From an uncultured Mailhella sp. (GTDB lineage: Bacteria; Desulfobacterota; Desulfovibrionia; Desulfovibrionales; Desulfovibrionaceae): DNA of 20,147 bases. Position 1 is the first letter of the stretch. Each line of letters opens with the position of its first letter. The translations under genes and the position numbers were made by a program. The stretch is from NCBI GenBank assembly GCA_910579055.1, contig CAJTSU010000056.1, forward strand, positions 1-20,147. The letters run 5' to 3'. Of this stretch, positions 8,251 to 16,375 are shown piece after piece. The notes beneath the pieces are model-generated. The model ran no database searches. It saw only the letters and a list, made by a program, of their open reading frames with translations, and was not told the origin of the DNA.

Positions 8251-8256
8251 TATAAT
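8251..8256 (+). promoter_or_regulatory. candidate -10 element for vsr
   Basis: A perfect TATAAT lies 64 nt before the vsr start codon on the + strand, in the space between the divergent dcm-type and vsr genes. I see no good -35 hexamer at the expected distance, so activation by a regulator or chance is possible. It overlaps the alternative ATG of the methyltransferase gene at 8251. Confidence 0.35.
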
Positions 8257-8320
8257 CAACTCCAGCCCCCTTGGGGTGACAGGCAGCAGTGTGCTATCAC
8301 TCGTGACAGAGGTGCTTCCA

Positions 8321-8749
8321 ATGGCCGACAGATTGACCCGCGAGAGACGAAGCTGGAATATGTCCCGAATTCGGGGAAAGGATACTGAAATTGAAGTTAA
8401 GGTACGCCGATACCTTTTTTCGCAAGGCTTTCGTTTTCGTAAAAATGTTTCCAAGATGCCTGGAAAACCGGACATCGTCCTGCCCAAATACAGAACCGTT
8501 GTTTTTATACACGGTTGCTATTGGCACCGCCATGAAGGCTGTAAAAACTGTACCACTCCGACTACAAACCGCGAATTTTGGCTCAAAAAATTCGAGGAGA
8601 ATATGGAAAGGGATTTACGGTGCAAACAAATTCTGGAGGCAGAAGGCTGGAATGTTCTTGTTCTATGGGAATGCGAAATCAAGGGAGATTTTGATCGACT
8701 CATGAGGAAACTGACTACAGAATTGTTGCATAACATTCATACAGGATAA
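8321..8749 (+). CDS. vsr: very short patch repair (Vsr) endonuclease
   Basis: The 142-residue product aligns by eye with E. coli Vsr in the same numbering. E25, D51 (GKPDIVLPKYR), H64 and H69 (FIHGCYWHRHEGCKNC) are conserved, as is the late WECEIKG segment. E. coli T63 is replaced by Ile. Vsr nicks 5' to the T of T:G mismatches that arise when 5-methylcytosine deaminates, which fits the adjacent C5-methylase. The start at 8321 has GAGGTG at 6-nt spacing and gives MADRLTRERRSWNMSRIRGKD, the standard N-terminus. An upstream in-frame ATG at 8276 is less likely. It ends 13 nt inside the convergent AIPR gene. Confidence 0.95.
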   Translation: MADRLTRERRSWNMSRIRGKDTEIEVKVRRYLFSQGFRFRKNVSKMPGKPDIVLPKYRTVVFIHGCYWHRHEGCKNCTTPTTNREFWLKKFEENMERDLRCKQILEAEGWNVLVLWECEIKGDFDRLMRKLTTELLHNIHTG

Positions 8750-10818
8750 CTTTCCATACGTGCTTTCTCCAAAATCTTTATAATTTTCTGATACTGCTTT
8801 TCCGAGGATGGAAGTTTTCCTCGTTTCAGTCCTGCAATGAAGGCTTCCAGAAAAGAAATATCTTGTGGTATCAAAATCTTATTTTCAATACTCCATTTTA
8901 ATAGAGCATTCCAGTTTTCTACGCCGTAGTTTGTAACCTCTTCCATGACGGATATATTGTTGTCCTGTTTCTGCATTGCTTTTGCATCTTTAGCTGCGTG
9001 ACTCAAGACAGATGAGGGTATCAATTCATTAACAAAATCGTCTCGTAAAATAATGGGAAGGCTTTTTACGCCCTTCCAGCAGGCTTCTCGCTTGGCCCAC
9101 TCCGTGACATTCTGTACTTCTCTCTTGGGATCAACCAAATATTTATACACTTCTGCTGCGATTTCTTGAAGTTCCAACTGAGTGGAATTGCTTATATCTT
9201 GGTGTGTCCAGATATAGCGAAAATCAAGAACCATATCAGAATAATATTTCTGAATCAGATAAAGGAGCATAGATATGGTATAAGCGGCCACCTGGGCCTT
9301 ATAACCCATTTCATACCAGGGGGCTTTCCTGATGATTGTATCAGTTTTTCTGAAAAGTATATTGAGTGAGACGATACGCTTGAAGAAGTCCTCGTTAAAT
9401 ACAGTATCGGTCTTTTCCCATTCAGATGTTACCCAATCGGCAAACTTCATAAAATTCTTTTGTGCGCCAGTGGAAACCTGGTGGGGGAGCATTCTGAACA
9501 ATTCGTGGAATTTGGCGAGATCAGTCTTGGTAATCATCTGGGATTTTGGATTTCGGGCCAGAAATCTATTTTTTTCGCCCTTAGTCATGTATGCCTGAGC
9601 CTGGCGGTACTGACCTCGTGCCCGCTCATAGTACCAGTATGTTCCATACTGGTTGCCCATAACGGCTGGGGCGAGTACGCGTCTGGAAATCTCCTCCATT
9701 CGAATATGGAATGGATGATTGGAGAAAAAGTCTGCATCGCTGACCTTATTTTGTGCATTGGCATATTTTGCGATATATGGGATGAGGTCTACGGCCTTTT
9801 CAGAGCTGACAACCGAAAGTTTCATGGGCACAAAGATATTTCTCAGGTCATCTGCTCGATCCCGGTCCTTCACAAGTGCTGTTGCTAATGATACTGTTGT
9901 CTGTCCACCATTAACAATTTGAAGCCCTTTAATCTCAACAAGAGAAGTCCCGACTGAGGATTTTTCAAGTTTAACTTCCGAGGCAGTAGCAGCAATACCA
10001 TTGTTATAGGCGAAGAACATATCTGGTTTATTTAGAATTGTATTACGTATCTCCTTATTAATTTTTCCTTTTGCAGTCAAAAAAGAGCGAACATTTCCTT
10101 CAAGAAGTCGACTTCCATATGTATTATATAGGTCTGCTAAAACTTTCCCCGGAATGTTACAAAGATACGCTGTATACTCACTGGTGCTTCCCGCCTCCAA
10201 GCAGGGAATCCCATTTTCAGAAAAATCCTTCAGGAGAATGACAATATCTTCTTTGCCAGTTTTAGATGCCTGTAATGCCTGCAATCGTTCAATGTCCCAG
10301 ATATGATACTCTAACGGGATACCGTCGATCTCTGCGTTTGGTATCTCACGGATACGGTTACTCATTATCATATCCGTCACAATAAAAATTTTGAACCGGG
10401 ACACATGGGCATAAATATTTTTGATATCCATTGCAAGCCCATAGCCTGGGCAACTTTCCTCGGCATTTTCCAAAAGAAATCCGGAACGCGATTCCTCCAC
10501 AAAGGCCTGTGCACGACGAAACCAGTTTTTTGCATCTGTATCCGTCAAGGTCTCCACATCAAAACCGTCAGCAAACGGACAAATTACGATTCCAAGACAT
10601 TTATCCAGTTCATCAAAATAATATCCGTCGATTTGAATACGCCTGCCCCTAGCCCCAGTCCCTTCAAAGGCTAAAGGCTCAAAATTCACCATTTCCTCTG
10701 CGTCAATCAGCGCAGCGGAGTACAGAGTTACAAACTCCTCGCGGGAAAAGGTTCCGTTCGTGGCAGCATTCAGGTGAACCTCACCTATGAGTTCTGTACG
10801 AAATTCGCTTACATCCAC
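8737..10818 (-). CDS. AIPR-family (abortive infection phage resistance) protein
   Basis: The 693-residue protein has the AIPR-family core at about residues 230-560: FLTAKGKINKEIRNTI, then MFFAYNNGIAATASEV, then GLQIVNGGQTTVSLATAL. The N-terminal 200 residues contain the IDGYYFDELDKCLGIVICPF pattern also seen in AIPR proteins. The family is named for phage abortive infection; its biochemical activity is not settled to my knowledge. The start is GTG at 10818 with AAGGAG about 10 nt upstream, lying 7 nt after the stop of the nuclease-like gene, so it is translationally close to the rest of the operon. It converges with vsr, overlapping by 13 nt. It is probably the effector or a nucleic-acid-sensing subunit, which is inference. 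Confidence 0.88.
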   Translation of the reverse strand: MDVSEFRTELIGEVHLNAATNGTFSREEFVTLYSAALIDAEEMVNFEPLAFEGTGARGRRIQIDGYYFDELDKCLGIVICPFADGFDVETLTDTDAKNWFRRAQAFVEESRSGFLLENAEESCPGYGLAMDIKNIYAHVSRFKIFIVTDMIMSNRIREIPNAEIDGIPLEYHIWDIERLQALQASKTGKEDIVILLKDFSENGIPCLEAGSTSEYTAYLCNIPGKVLADLYNTYGSRLLEGNVRSFLTAKGKINKEIRNTILNKPDMFFAYNNGIAATASEVKLEKSSVGTSLVEIKGLQIVNGGQTTVSLATALVKDRDRADDLRNIFVPMKLSVVSSEKAVDLIPYIAKYANAQNKVSDADFFSNHPFHIRMEEISRRVLAPAVMGNQYGTYWYYERARGQYRQAQAYMTKGEKNRFLARNPKSQMITKTDLAKFHELFRMLPHQVSTGAQKNFMKFADWVTSEWEKTDTVFNEDFFKRIVSLNILFRKTDTIIRKAPWYEMGYKAQVAAYTISMLLYLIQKYYSDMVLDFRYIWTHQDISNSTQLELQEIAAEVYKYLVDPKREVQNVTEWAKREACWKGVKSLPIILRDDFVNELIPSSVLSHAAKDAKAMQKQDNNISVMEEVTNYGVENWNALLKWSIENKILIPQDISFLEAFIAGLKRGKLPSSEKQYQKIIKILEKARMESYPV

Positions 10819-10825
10819 AGCAAGT

Positions 10826-11749
10826 TCACTCCTTCAGCCAATCTTTTGCCGCCGAGAGTGCCAGCGTCCAAGTGGCGTTCACTATACTGTCCGGAACATT
10901 TGCCCGCCGCAGACACGGGAAGTTTCTGTCAACGCGGTACTGGCAAATTTTGTTCAAACGGTAGATAAACTCATCATACTCCGGACGTGGATAAAAACCC
11001 ATTTTCAACAGAAGATTGCTAAAGGCTGCCTTAAGCGCATCCTTCTCCATTTCGTGCATCAGTTCCCGAAACAGGGTATTTATGGTGACCCGATGTTCAT
11101 CTACAGCACTGGTCTGGTCAAGTGCCAAAATCGCAAGCGTACCTTCCACCGCGCAGTCCAGCTGTTCAATCGAGGATATCCGCACCAGTTCTGCGTCACT
11201 GGTGCTTGCCTTGACCTCATACCAGGTATCCGAAAGGATAAAATCCTGATCTGCCATTTCAGGTCCCGTCCACGCCTTCAATGATACCTCTTTTCCATAT
11301 TTCGGGATCAGCACATCCCTCAGGAAGAGCATCTCACCAATCAGTCCCTTGATTTCAGACTTGGAAAGAATGCCTCCCTTGGAAACAGAAAGCATTTTCT
11401 GCCAGCTGATGTAACGTGCACATATAAAATCGGGACCACAGGCCGGATCAGTGAGCAGTTGCGACGCCACAATCATGTCATCACAAAAATGGTGAAACAG
11501 CTCCTTGAAGTCATTGTCTACCAGCGAAAAGGAGAGAGCCCATTTGCCATCAGTCGCACGCCTGCCCATGCTGACATCTATTACTTTGGAAGATATCAGA
11601 CATTTTGGTTCAGTCGTGCTGACAAGTAAAAGAGTATACCGGTGCATTTGATCATAACCGCAATACAAATCCAGCAAGTGGGAAGGATCCACTCGTCGGA
11701 AGGAATCAACAGTAGAAAATTCATCAAACAGTTCTTTTGCGCTTTTCAT
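10826..11749 (-). CDS. DUF4420 PD-(D/E)XK nuclease-like protein
   Basis: The 307-residue protein matches the DUF4420 type of putative PD-(D/E)XK nucleases. Visible core residues are E139 in KGLIGEMLFL, D169 in ADQDFILSD and E178-x-K180 in WYEVKAST, the usual E...D...ExK arrangement of restriction-endonuclease folds. No separate DNA-recognition domain is evident. Its ATG overlaps the TGA of the upstream Z1 gene (ATGA, 4 nt) without a clear Shine-Dalgarno of its own, pointing to translational coupling. It is the best candidate for the DNA-cutting subunit of the cassette. Confidence 0.87.
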   Translation of the reverse strand: MKSAKELFDEFSTVDSFRRVDPSHLLDLYCGYDQMHRYTLLLVSTTEPKCLISSKVIDVSMGRRATDGKWALSFSLVDNDFKELFHHFCDDMIVASQLLTDPACGPDFICARYISWQKMLSVSKGGILSKSEIKGLIGEMLFLRDVLIPKYGKEVSLKAWTGPEMADQDFILSDTWYEVKASTSDAELVRISSIEQLDCAVEGTLAILALDQTSAVDEHRVTINTLFRELMHEMEKDALKAAFSNLLLKMGFYPRPEYDEFIYRLNKICQYRVDRNFPCLRRANVPDSIVNATWTLALSAAKDWLKE

Positions 11750-14496
11750 GCATTATCCATTATGATGGTTTCATCATTCTCTTCAAAATCGTCATCATCC
11801 GCACCGAACAACTCGCGATATTTGATCATATTGATTTTATAGGTGAACTGTTGAGGTTCTTTTCCATCAATGAGTGGAATTCCAATGCTCAATCCAATAA
11901 CAGGTGGAATTATTGCGCGGATCACATCCTGCTTCCGGGTATCCGGGTCATTCTCCTTCACAATCAACTCTACAGGATATATGACCAGCAGAGGGTTTCT
12001 CTTGATACCGCTCTTAAAGTATATTTCCTGAGACAGTTCTTTCTCACGCCCGTTGATTTTGCGTTCCCTCACCTCAATTTCTTCTACGACCTCGTGAGAC
12101 AGACCGCCCTTGGCATGGTCACGGCTGCCAAGCCTGGAATTCTTCCCCGACATTTGCAGAGCCCCGCCTCTTTCATCGTGTACTGCAAAGCTTCTGGTAA
12201 CCGCTTCGACTTCAAAACCGGGAAAGGAGATACTCTGTCCTTTGCCTTTTGCAACTGCCACATCCCAGTAATCCATGACCCCATCCGTATTTCTCTCTAT
12301 AAACTGTACAAGTTCATCTGTATGAAAATCTATATTCATCTTGTGACTTGAGTACTGACTCAAAAATTCCAGAATATACATCTTTTTAACATTCAAATAT
12401 TGAGGAATTCTAAGCGTAAGTTCTGGATCTTTAAAATGTAAAGTATATTCGGAGTATAAATTTTTAAGAAAATTATATGTAACTTCATAATTTTTACGAA
12501 GTTCCCGCAAATCTTTATGCAAATATGGCGTCTCCACAACACGACCACTCAGACTGACTGTCATCTGGTAATCCTGTGCGCTTCTCATTTTGTTTCGTGC
12601 AGTCACCAGAAGTGATCTAATATCAGAGCGGACACACAGACCGAAATCCTTCGGGGTACGGTTTGCCTGCTGCATTCGGCGCACATCGTGTCGTAACTCA
12701 TCCGTGGCTTCTGATATGTAGCTGTACCATGCAATCGCGGAATCAGGCATCCAAATCTGGCAAATGTCGGCATATCCTCCACGATATCCAAACCAACGTC
12801 CCATTTGCATCAGGGTATCATACATCATGGAATTACGGAAAAAATAGCTGACGCAAAGACCTTCCAGCGTTAACCCGCGCGAAAGGCTTAAACCACCCAC
12901 AGCAATCAAGCGCAAACCATCATCAACTTCATCATAATTCAGATTTTTGGACGCATTGCCTCCATTGATGGCCCGAACTGCAACAGGCATAACAGCATCT
13001 TTCAAAGCCAGCTGAATTTCATTCCAAGTAAATTCAAACTTGGGAATCGGGGCAAAGTACTTGTCAAAAACAGCTTTCAGCCATCTGAAAGTGTTGTATT
13101 CCAAAGCGAGCTTTCCACATCGATAATAATTTTGAATTTCACGCTGAGCATTTCGGACAAATTCATCCACTGATTGTGCAATTTGGTTCTGAACACGAAT
13201 AAAGCGTGAGATATTAATCATCATAGTCCGATGTGTCTTTTGGTGTCCACGAAGGTCACGAACTGTATTTATAATAAAAAAAGAATAAAGTGCTTCAATG
13301 AGACTTGACGGAAGCGTACTCATAATTGAATCATTTTTATGCTTAATTGGAAGATGTTGTTCACAATCATTGTTCGATCTCAAAAGATAATCATACGGAG
13401 CCCCTTCATGAAAAATATCCCGTGCACCAATGTAGTTGGATGGAGCTTCCAGTGCATAAATAAAATTTCTTGGAAACAAGTCATCTTCCAGCATTTCCGT
13501 TTCAGAGTCCGGGTCGATAAAAATATTAGCGTAAGGAGTCGCTGTAAATCCTACATAATTTGCTTTCTCAAACAGACGGAGTAGCTTACGAATTGCAGTA
13601 TTGATTGCCGTAGGATCACCTGCATCTCTGGTATTGATCGATGCGTTATCCGCCTCATCATCAATAAGAAGCATCGGCAGATCAAGCATTTTTGTCGATT
13701 GACTGGTATTGTAACGACAAATCCACTGTTCCAATTTTTCTAGAACACTCTTATTTTTCTTCAAAACAAAAATGACAGGAGCACTGATATTGCTTAACTG
13801 CCCTACAATTTTTTTTGCGGTGGCTGTGTTGAAGTCACTGAAGGTGGAGGTAACTGCCCATCCGCTAACACTGGGGTCAATGTCTCCGACGCCAACCCAC
13901 ACATCAGTTTTATTGTCGCGGGTGAAGGCCGTGCTGTCCAGACCGATAAATCCTGCATCGATACGTCCCTGTGTCTGGCGGCGAAGCTTTTCAATTACTC
14001 CGGTCAACAAAATGATGACCCTGTATCCAGCGTCCGCGGCTTTGTTAATCAGCCCAATGTAATTTGAGGTTTTTCCGGATTGTACATCTCCGATACAAAG
14101 TCCTCGGCGCTGAAATCCCTTTGCCAGCTTTGGATTTCCCAGCAAATCCATGATTTCATCTGTAGAGCGGTCAAGCTCATCCAAAAGTTTTGCGTTCCAT
14201 CCCTGCTCCCTCTGGAGGTATAGACGATATCGATTCCAAAACGCGGGCGTAATCGACGCTTTCGCCGCATTGTACCATGGGGTATGATTCTCTTCCCGGA
14301 CACAGGCCCCGCGATCGATCCGGACAGCCAATCTGGATTGCAGTTCCCGAATGACCTCTTTCTTCTCTGTATCCGTCAATGGATTTACCATCGAAAAAAT
14401 ATTCACATAATTTGCGATTGCTTCTTCCGTGACTGCAACATCTTTACTGAACTGTATCAGGCTCTGTCCGATCACCTTTTGCTGATTTTCAGTCAT
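11746..14496 (-). CDS. Z1-domain superfamily II helicase-like ATPase
   Basis: The 916-residue protein has a Walker A GDVQSGKT near residues 136-143, a Walker B/motif II LLIDDEAD near 277-283 and motif III GFTATP near 316-321. A C-terminal helicase half contains SRGLTLEGL and the motif VI-like QMGRWFGYRGG. This is the Z1-type helicase (Endonuclease Z1 domain) seen in predicted restriction systems. Two ATGs lie close together at 14502 and 14496. GGAGG is only 3 nt from the first but 9 nt from the second, so I chose 14496. The gene overlaps the end of the upstream GHKL gene by 8 nt and the next gene by 4 nt. The likely role is ATP-driven translocation or remodelling of DNA for the nuclease partner. 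Confidence 0.92.
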   Translation of the reverse strand: MTENQQKVIGQSLIQFSKDVAVTEEAIANYVNIFSMVNPLTDTEKKEVIRELQSRLAVRIDRGACVREENHTPWYNAAKASITPAFWNRYRLYLQREQGWNAKLLDELDRSTDEIMDLLGNPKLAKGFQRRGLCIGDVQSGKTSNYIGLINKAADAGYRVIILLTGVIEKLRRQTQGRIDAGFIGLDSTAFTRDNKTDVWVGVGDIDPSVSGWAVTSTFSDFNTATAKKIVGQLSNISAPVIFVLKKNKSVLEKLEQWICRYNTSQSTKMLDLPMLLIDDEADNASINTRDAGDPTAINTAIRKLLRLFEKANYVGFTATPYANIFIDPDSETEMLEDDLFPRNFIYALEAPSNYIGARDIFHEGAPYDYLLRSNNDCEQHLPIKHKNDSIMSTLPSSLIEALYSFFIINTVRDLRGHQKTHRTMMINISRFIRVQNQIAQSVDEFVRNAQREIQNYYRCGKLALEYNTFRWLKAVFDKYFAPIPKFEFTWNEIQLALKDAVMPVAVRAINGGNASKNLNYDEVDDGLRLIAVGGLSLSRGLTLEGLCVSYFFRNSMMYDTLMQMGRWFGYRGGYADICQIWMPDSAIAWYSYISEATDELRHDVRRMQQANRTPKDFGLCVRSDIRSLLVTARNKMRSAQDYQMTVSLSGRVVETPYLHKDLRELRKNYEVTYNFLKNLYSEYTLHFKDPELTLRIPQYLNVKKMYILEFLSQYSSHKMNIDFHTDELVQFIERNTDGVMDYWDVAVAKGKGQSISFPGFEVEAVTRSFAVHDERGGALQMSGKNSRLGSRDHAKGGLSHEVVEEIEVRERKINGREKELSQEIYFKSGIKRNPLLVIYPVELIVKENDPDTRKQDVIRAIIPPVIGLSIGIPLIDGKEPQQFTYKINMIKYRELFGADDDDFEENDETIIMDNA

Positions 14497-15961
14497 CCGC
14501 ATACTCCTCCCGAATTTTTGTGATAACTTCTGGATAGTTCACAAAGAAATCAATCTGTTCCAGCGTCTTTAAAAATTGGGACAAATCTCCGCCACCTGAT
14601 CTGATTTGCTGTATCATTTGCTCTGCAACCTTGTATACTTCACTAAAATCCATAGATTTACTTCTGCATATATCGGCTTCATTTTGCGCTAAATGATAAT
14701 AGACATCTGCGTATGGGAAAGAATTCTCCAGCATTTTAACAAAAGACTCCAGCAAGGACACTCCTTTCCTATCCATACAGTCTGTTAGCATCTTATAAAT
14801 TGGAATTTTTCGATTGATTCTGTAGTGGAAAGCCCCTCTTTTATCGACAGGCTCCCAGATATGTGTCAATGCATCTGTCTGGATATTTCTCCCGCGATAA
14901 TGATATACCCGCTCGCTTCGGCCAACAGCATTAAGAACAATATCCGCAAGATTCTTTTTGATGAGTGACGGCAACGAGGCCTTGGATTTTTTGATGTCGA
15001 GTTCCCAGATAAAATCCAGAGAATTGGGAATATCCACCCTGATCCGTGCCAGCTTGCCCAGCTCGTTTTGTCGGATCAGGCGGAACCATGTTCCCCAGAC
15101 AATCAATCGCCGATTACGGTAAATGTAAAACCCTTGGTGCTGGCGCAAATCATCGATGCCGCCGATACGCTGAATATCCTTCGAATTCAACTTGCTGGCA
15201 AAAGGAAGGATATACGGCTTGACTGAAATCGCCTCTCCATTGATCCACAGAGGTTGTTCCGTCATGGGCTGTGTGGACGGATGGCGAGCCAGGAAAGGAT
15301 CCAGTCCCTCCACCGGATCGCCGTTAAAGGTGATGCTGATGTGGGGTCTGCTTCCCTCTGCATTCAAAAAGCGATGAAAAACCAATGCGATGTGCTTTCT
15401 GGCCAAGTCGATTTTCTCATCAAATGTGATCTGAGCATCCTTGGATTCCTGCTGAAGACGATCAAAGTTCTGCCAGAGAACTACCGTACCGGACTCATGT
15501 GCTTCAAGAAATGGATAACCAGGCAGATCTTTAACTTCATCTCCCGACCATAATTGCAGTGACCACTCCCCGGTCTGGATGATGTAATCCATATCCCAGC
15601 AAGCCGCTGCAACTCGGCCATTCCGTTTACTCATGACAGAAAGCTTTCTGCATTGTGACAACGAGGCCGTTTTCAAACCAAGGCCAAAGCGACCCAAATC
15701 GTCTTTGCTCCGGGTATCACCGGGACTGTGGCTCCCATAACGCATCGCGGTCTCTAATTCAGCTTCAGTCATCCCATGCCCGTTATCCTCAATGCGCAAC
15801 CATTGAGGTTCTTTGGACATGAAAGATATCCGAATATCTGTTGCAGCCGCACTGATGCTGTTATCTATTATGTCTGCTACGGCAGTTTCGAACGAATAGC
15901 CGATCGAACGTGTGGACTCAACGAGGACAGGGGCGTATGGAACAACAATTTTCTCTTTCAA
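14489..15961 (-). CDS. GHKL-type ATPase, MutL/MORC-like
   Basis: The 490-residue protein has a complete N-terminal Bergerat fold. The N-box is VADIIDNSISAA (D30, N34), the G1 box is IEDNGHGM (residues 57-64), and the glycine-rich lid and G2 box are DDLGRFGLGLKTAS (87-99). A transducer-like middle region follows (GFYIYRNRRLIVWGTWFRL, typical of GHKL S5 folds) and then a helical C-terminus. Such proteins dimerise on ATP and can clamp DNA. The start is TTG at 15961, with GAGG 8 nt upstream. It is the first gene of the - strand operon. The base position is Asp30 where MutL has Glu. Confidence 0.9.
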   Translation of the reverse strand: MKEKIVVPYAPVLVESTRSIGYSFETAVADIIDNSISAAATDIRISFMSKEPQWLRIEDNGHGMTEAELETAMRYGSHSPGDTRSKDDLGRFGLGLKTASLSQCRKLSVMSKRNGRVAAACWDMDYIIQTGEWSLQLWSGDEVKDLPGYPFLEAHESGTVVLWQNFDRLQQESKDAQITFDEKIDLARKHIALVFHRFLNAEGSRPHISITFNGDPVEGLDPFLARHPSTQPMTEQPLWINGEAISVKPYILPFASKLNSKDIQRIGGIDDLRQHQGFYIYRNRRLIVWGTWFRLIRQNELGKLARIRVDIPNSLDFIWELDIKKSKASLPSLIKKNLADIVLNAVGRSERVYHYRGRNIQTDALTHIWEPVDKRGAFHYRINRKIPIYKMLTDCMDRKGVSLLESFVKMLENSFPYADVYYHLAQNEADICRSKSMDFSEVYKVAEQMIQQIRSGGGDLSQFLKTLEQIDFFVNYPEVITKIREEYADD

Positions 15962-15976
15962 GATGACGTCCTCGCC

Positions 15977-16000
15977 ACTTTAAAGCATTTGAACTTTAAG
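15977..16000. repeat. paired ACTTTAA repeats upstream of the defence operon
   Basis: ACTTTAAAG (15977-15985) and ACTTTAAG (15993-16000) are direct repeats with 16-bp spacing, ending 16 bp before the TTG start of the GHKL gene. The spacing, about one and a half helical turns, is compatible with an operator, but no regulator is identified. I see no consensus promoter in the 240 bp between this gene and the tRNA. Confidence 0.35.
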
Positions 16001-16124
16001 AGGTTCATGGCTTTTTGCCGCAACGGAGGCCATTTTTTAAGATATTTCCAATCCAGTTTTCGTCGGATAGCTCATCGTCATGGAACGCCTGCCGAGATCA
16101 TCCGTAAAACGCGATGACAAAAAC

Positions 16125-16145
16125 TGGTGGGAATAGTGGTGGGAA
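16125..16145. repeat. TGGTGGGAA direct repeats near the tRNA-side element end
   Basis: TGGTGGGAA occurs at 16125-16133 and again at 16137-16145. The pair lies between the defence cassette and the tRNA terminator, where arm-type binding sites of an integrase or excisionase could be expected. The surrounding stretch 15962-16163 has no recognisable gene. Confidence 0.3.
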
Positions 16146-16163
16146 AAATTTCCCCCCACGGAA

Positions 16164-16193
16164 AAGGGCTTACGATTTTCATCGTAAGCCCTT
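16164..16193 (-). terminator. intrinsic terminator of the tRNA-fMet gene
   Basis: AAGGGCTTACGAT (16164-16176) and ATCGTAAGCCCTT (16181-16193) form a perfect 13-bp stem with a 4-nt loop. Read on the - strand it follows the tRNA by 8 nt and is followed by TTTT, as expected of a Rho-independent terminator. Confidence 0.9.
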
Positions 16194-16201
16194 GATTTTC
16201 T

Positions 16202-16278
<77 letters not shown>

Positions 16279-16291
16279 ATGTTGTTTAGAG

Positions 16292-16320
16292 AACATAGAC
16301 CGGACAGCTCAGAGTGTCAA
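16292..16320 (-). promoter_or_regulatory. sigma70-type promoter of tRNA-fMet
   Basis: On the - strand, TTGACA (16315-16320) and TATGTT (16292-16297) are separated by exactly 17 bp. The -10 element ends 13 nt before the first base of the tRNA, which places transcription start a few bases upstream of the gene. Confidence 0.85.
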
Positions 16321-16361
16321 GCAAATTTTTCCGGTGTCGAAAAAATTCCCTGCCTTGTCGC

Positions 16362-16375
16362 AACCCCCGGGGGTT
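16362..16375. repeat. AACCCCC/GGGGGTT palindrome at the queH stop codon
   Basis: A perfect 14-bp palindrome overlaps the TAA of queH. On the - strand a T6 run lies about 16 nt beyond it, so it might assist termination of queH. The distance from stem to T run makes a standard intrinsic terminator doubtful. Confidence 0.4.

Noticed and set aside
8737..10818. Nuclease domain in the AIPR N-terminus, from IDGYYFDE...VICPF
   Set aside because: The pattern lacks the ExK expected of a PD-(D/E)XK site, so I do not claim catalysis.
16071..16136. Short frame ending KRDDKNWWE, considered as an integrase C-terminal remnant
   Set aside because: About 20 codons after an in-frame stop, with no recombinase motif (no R-H-x-x-R or Y); too little to support.
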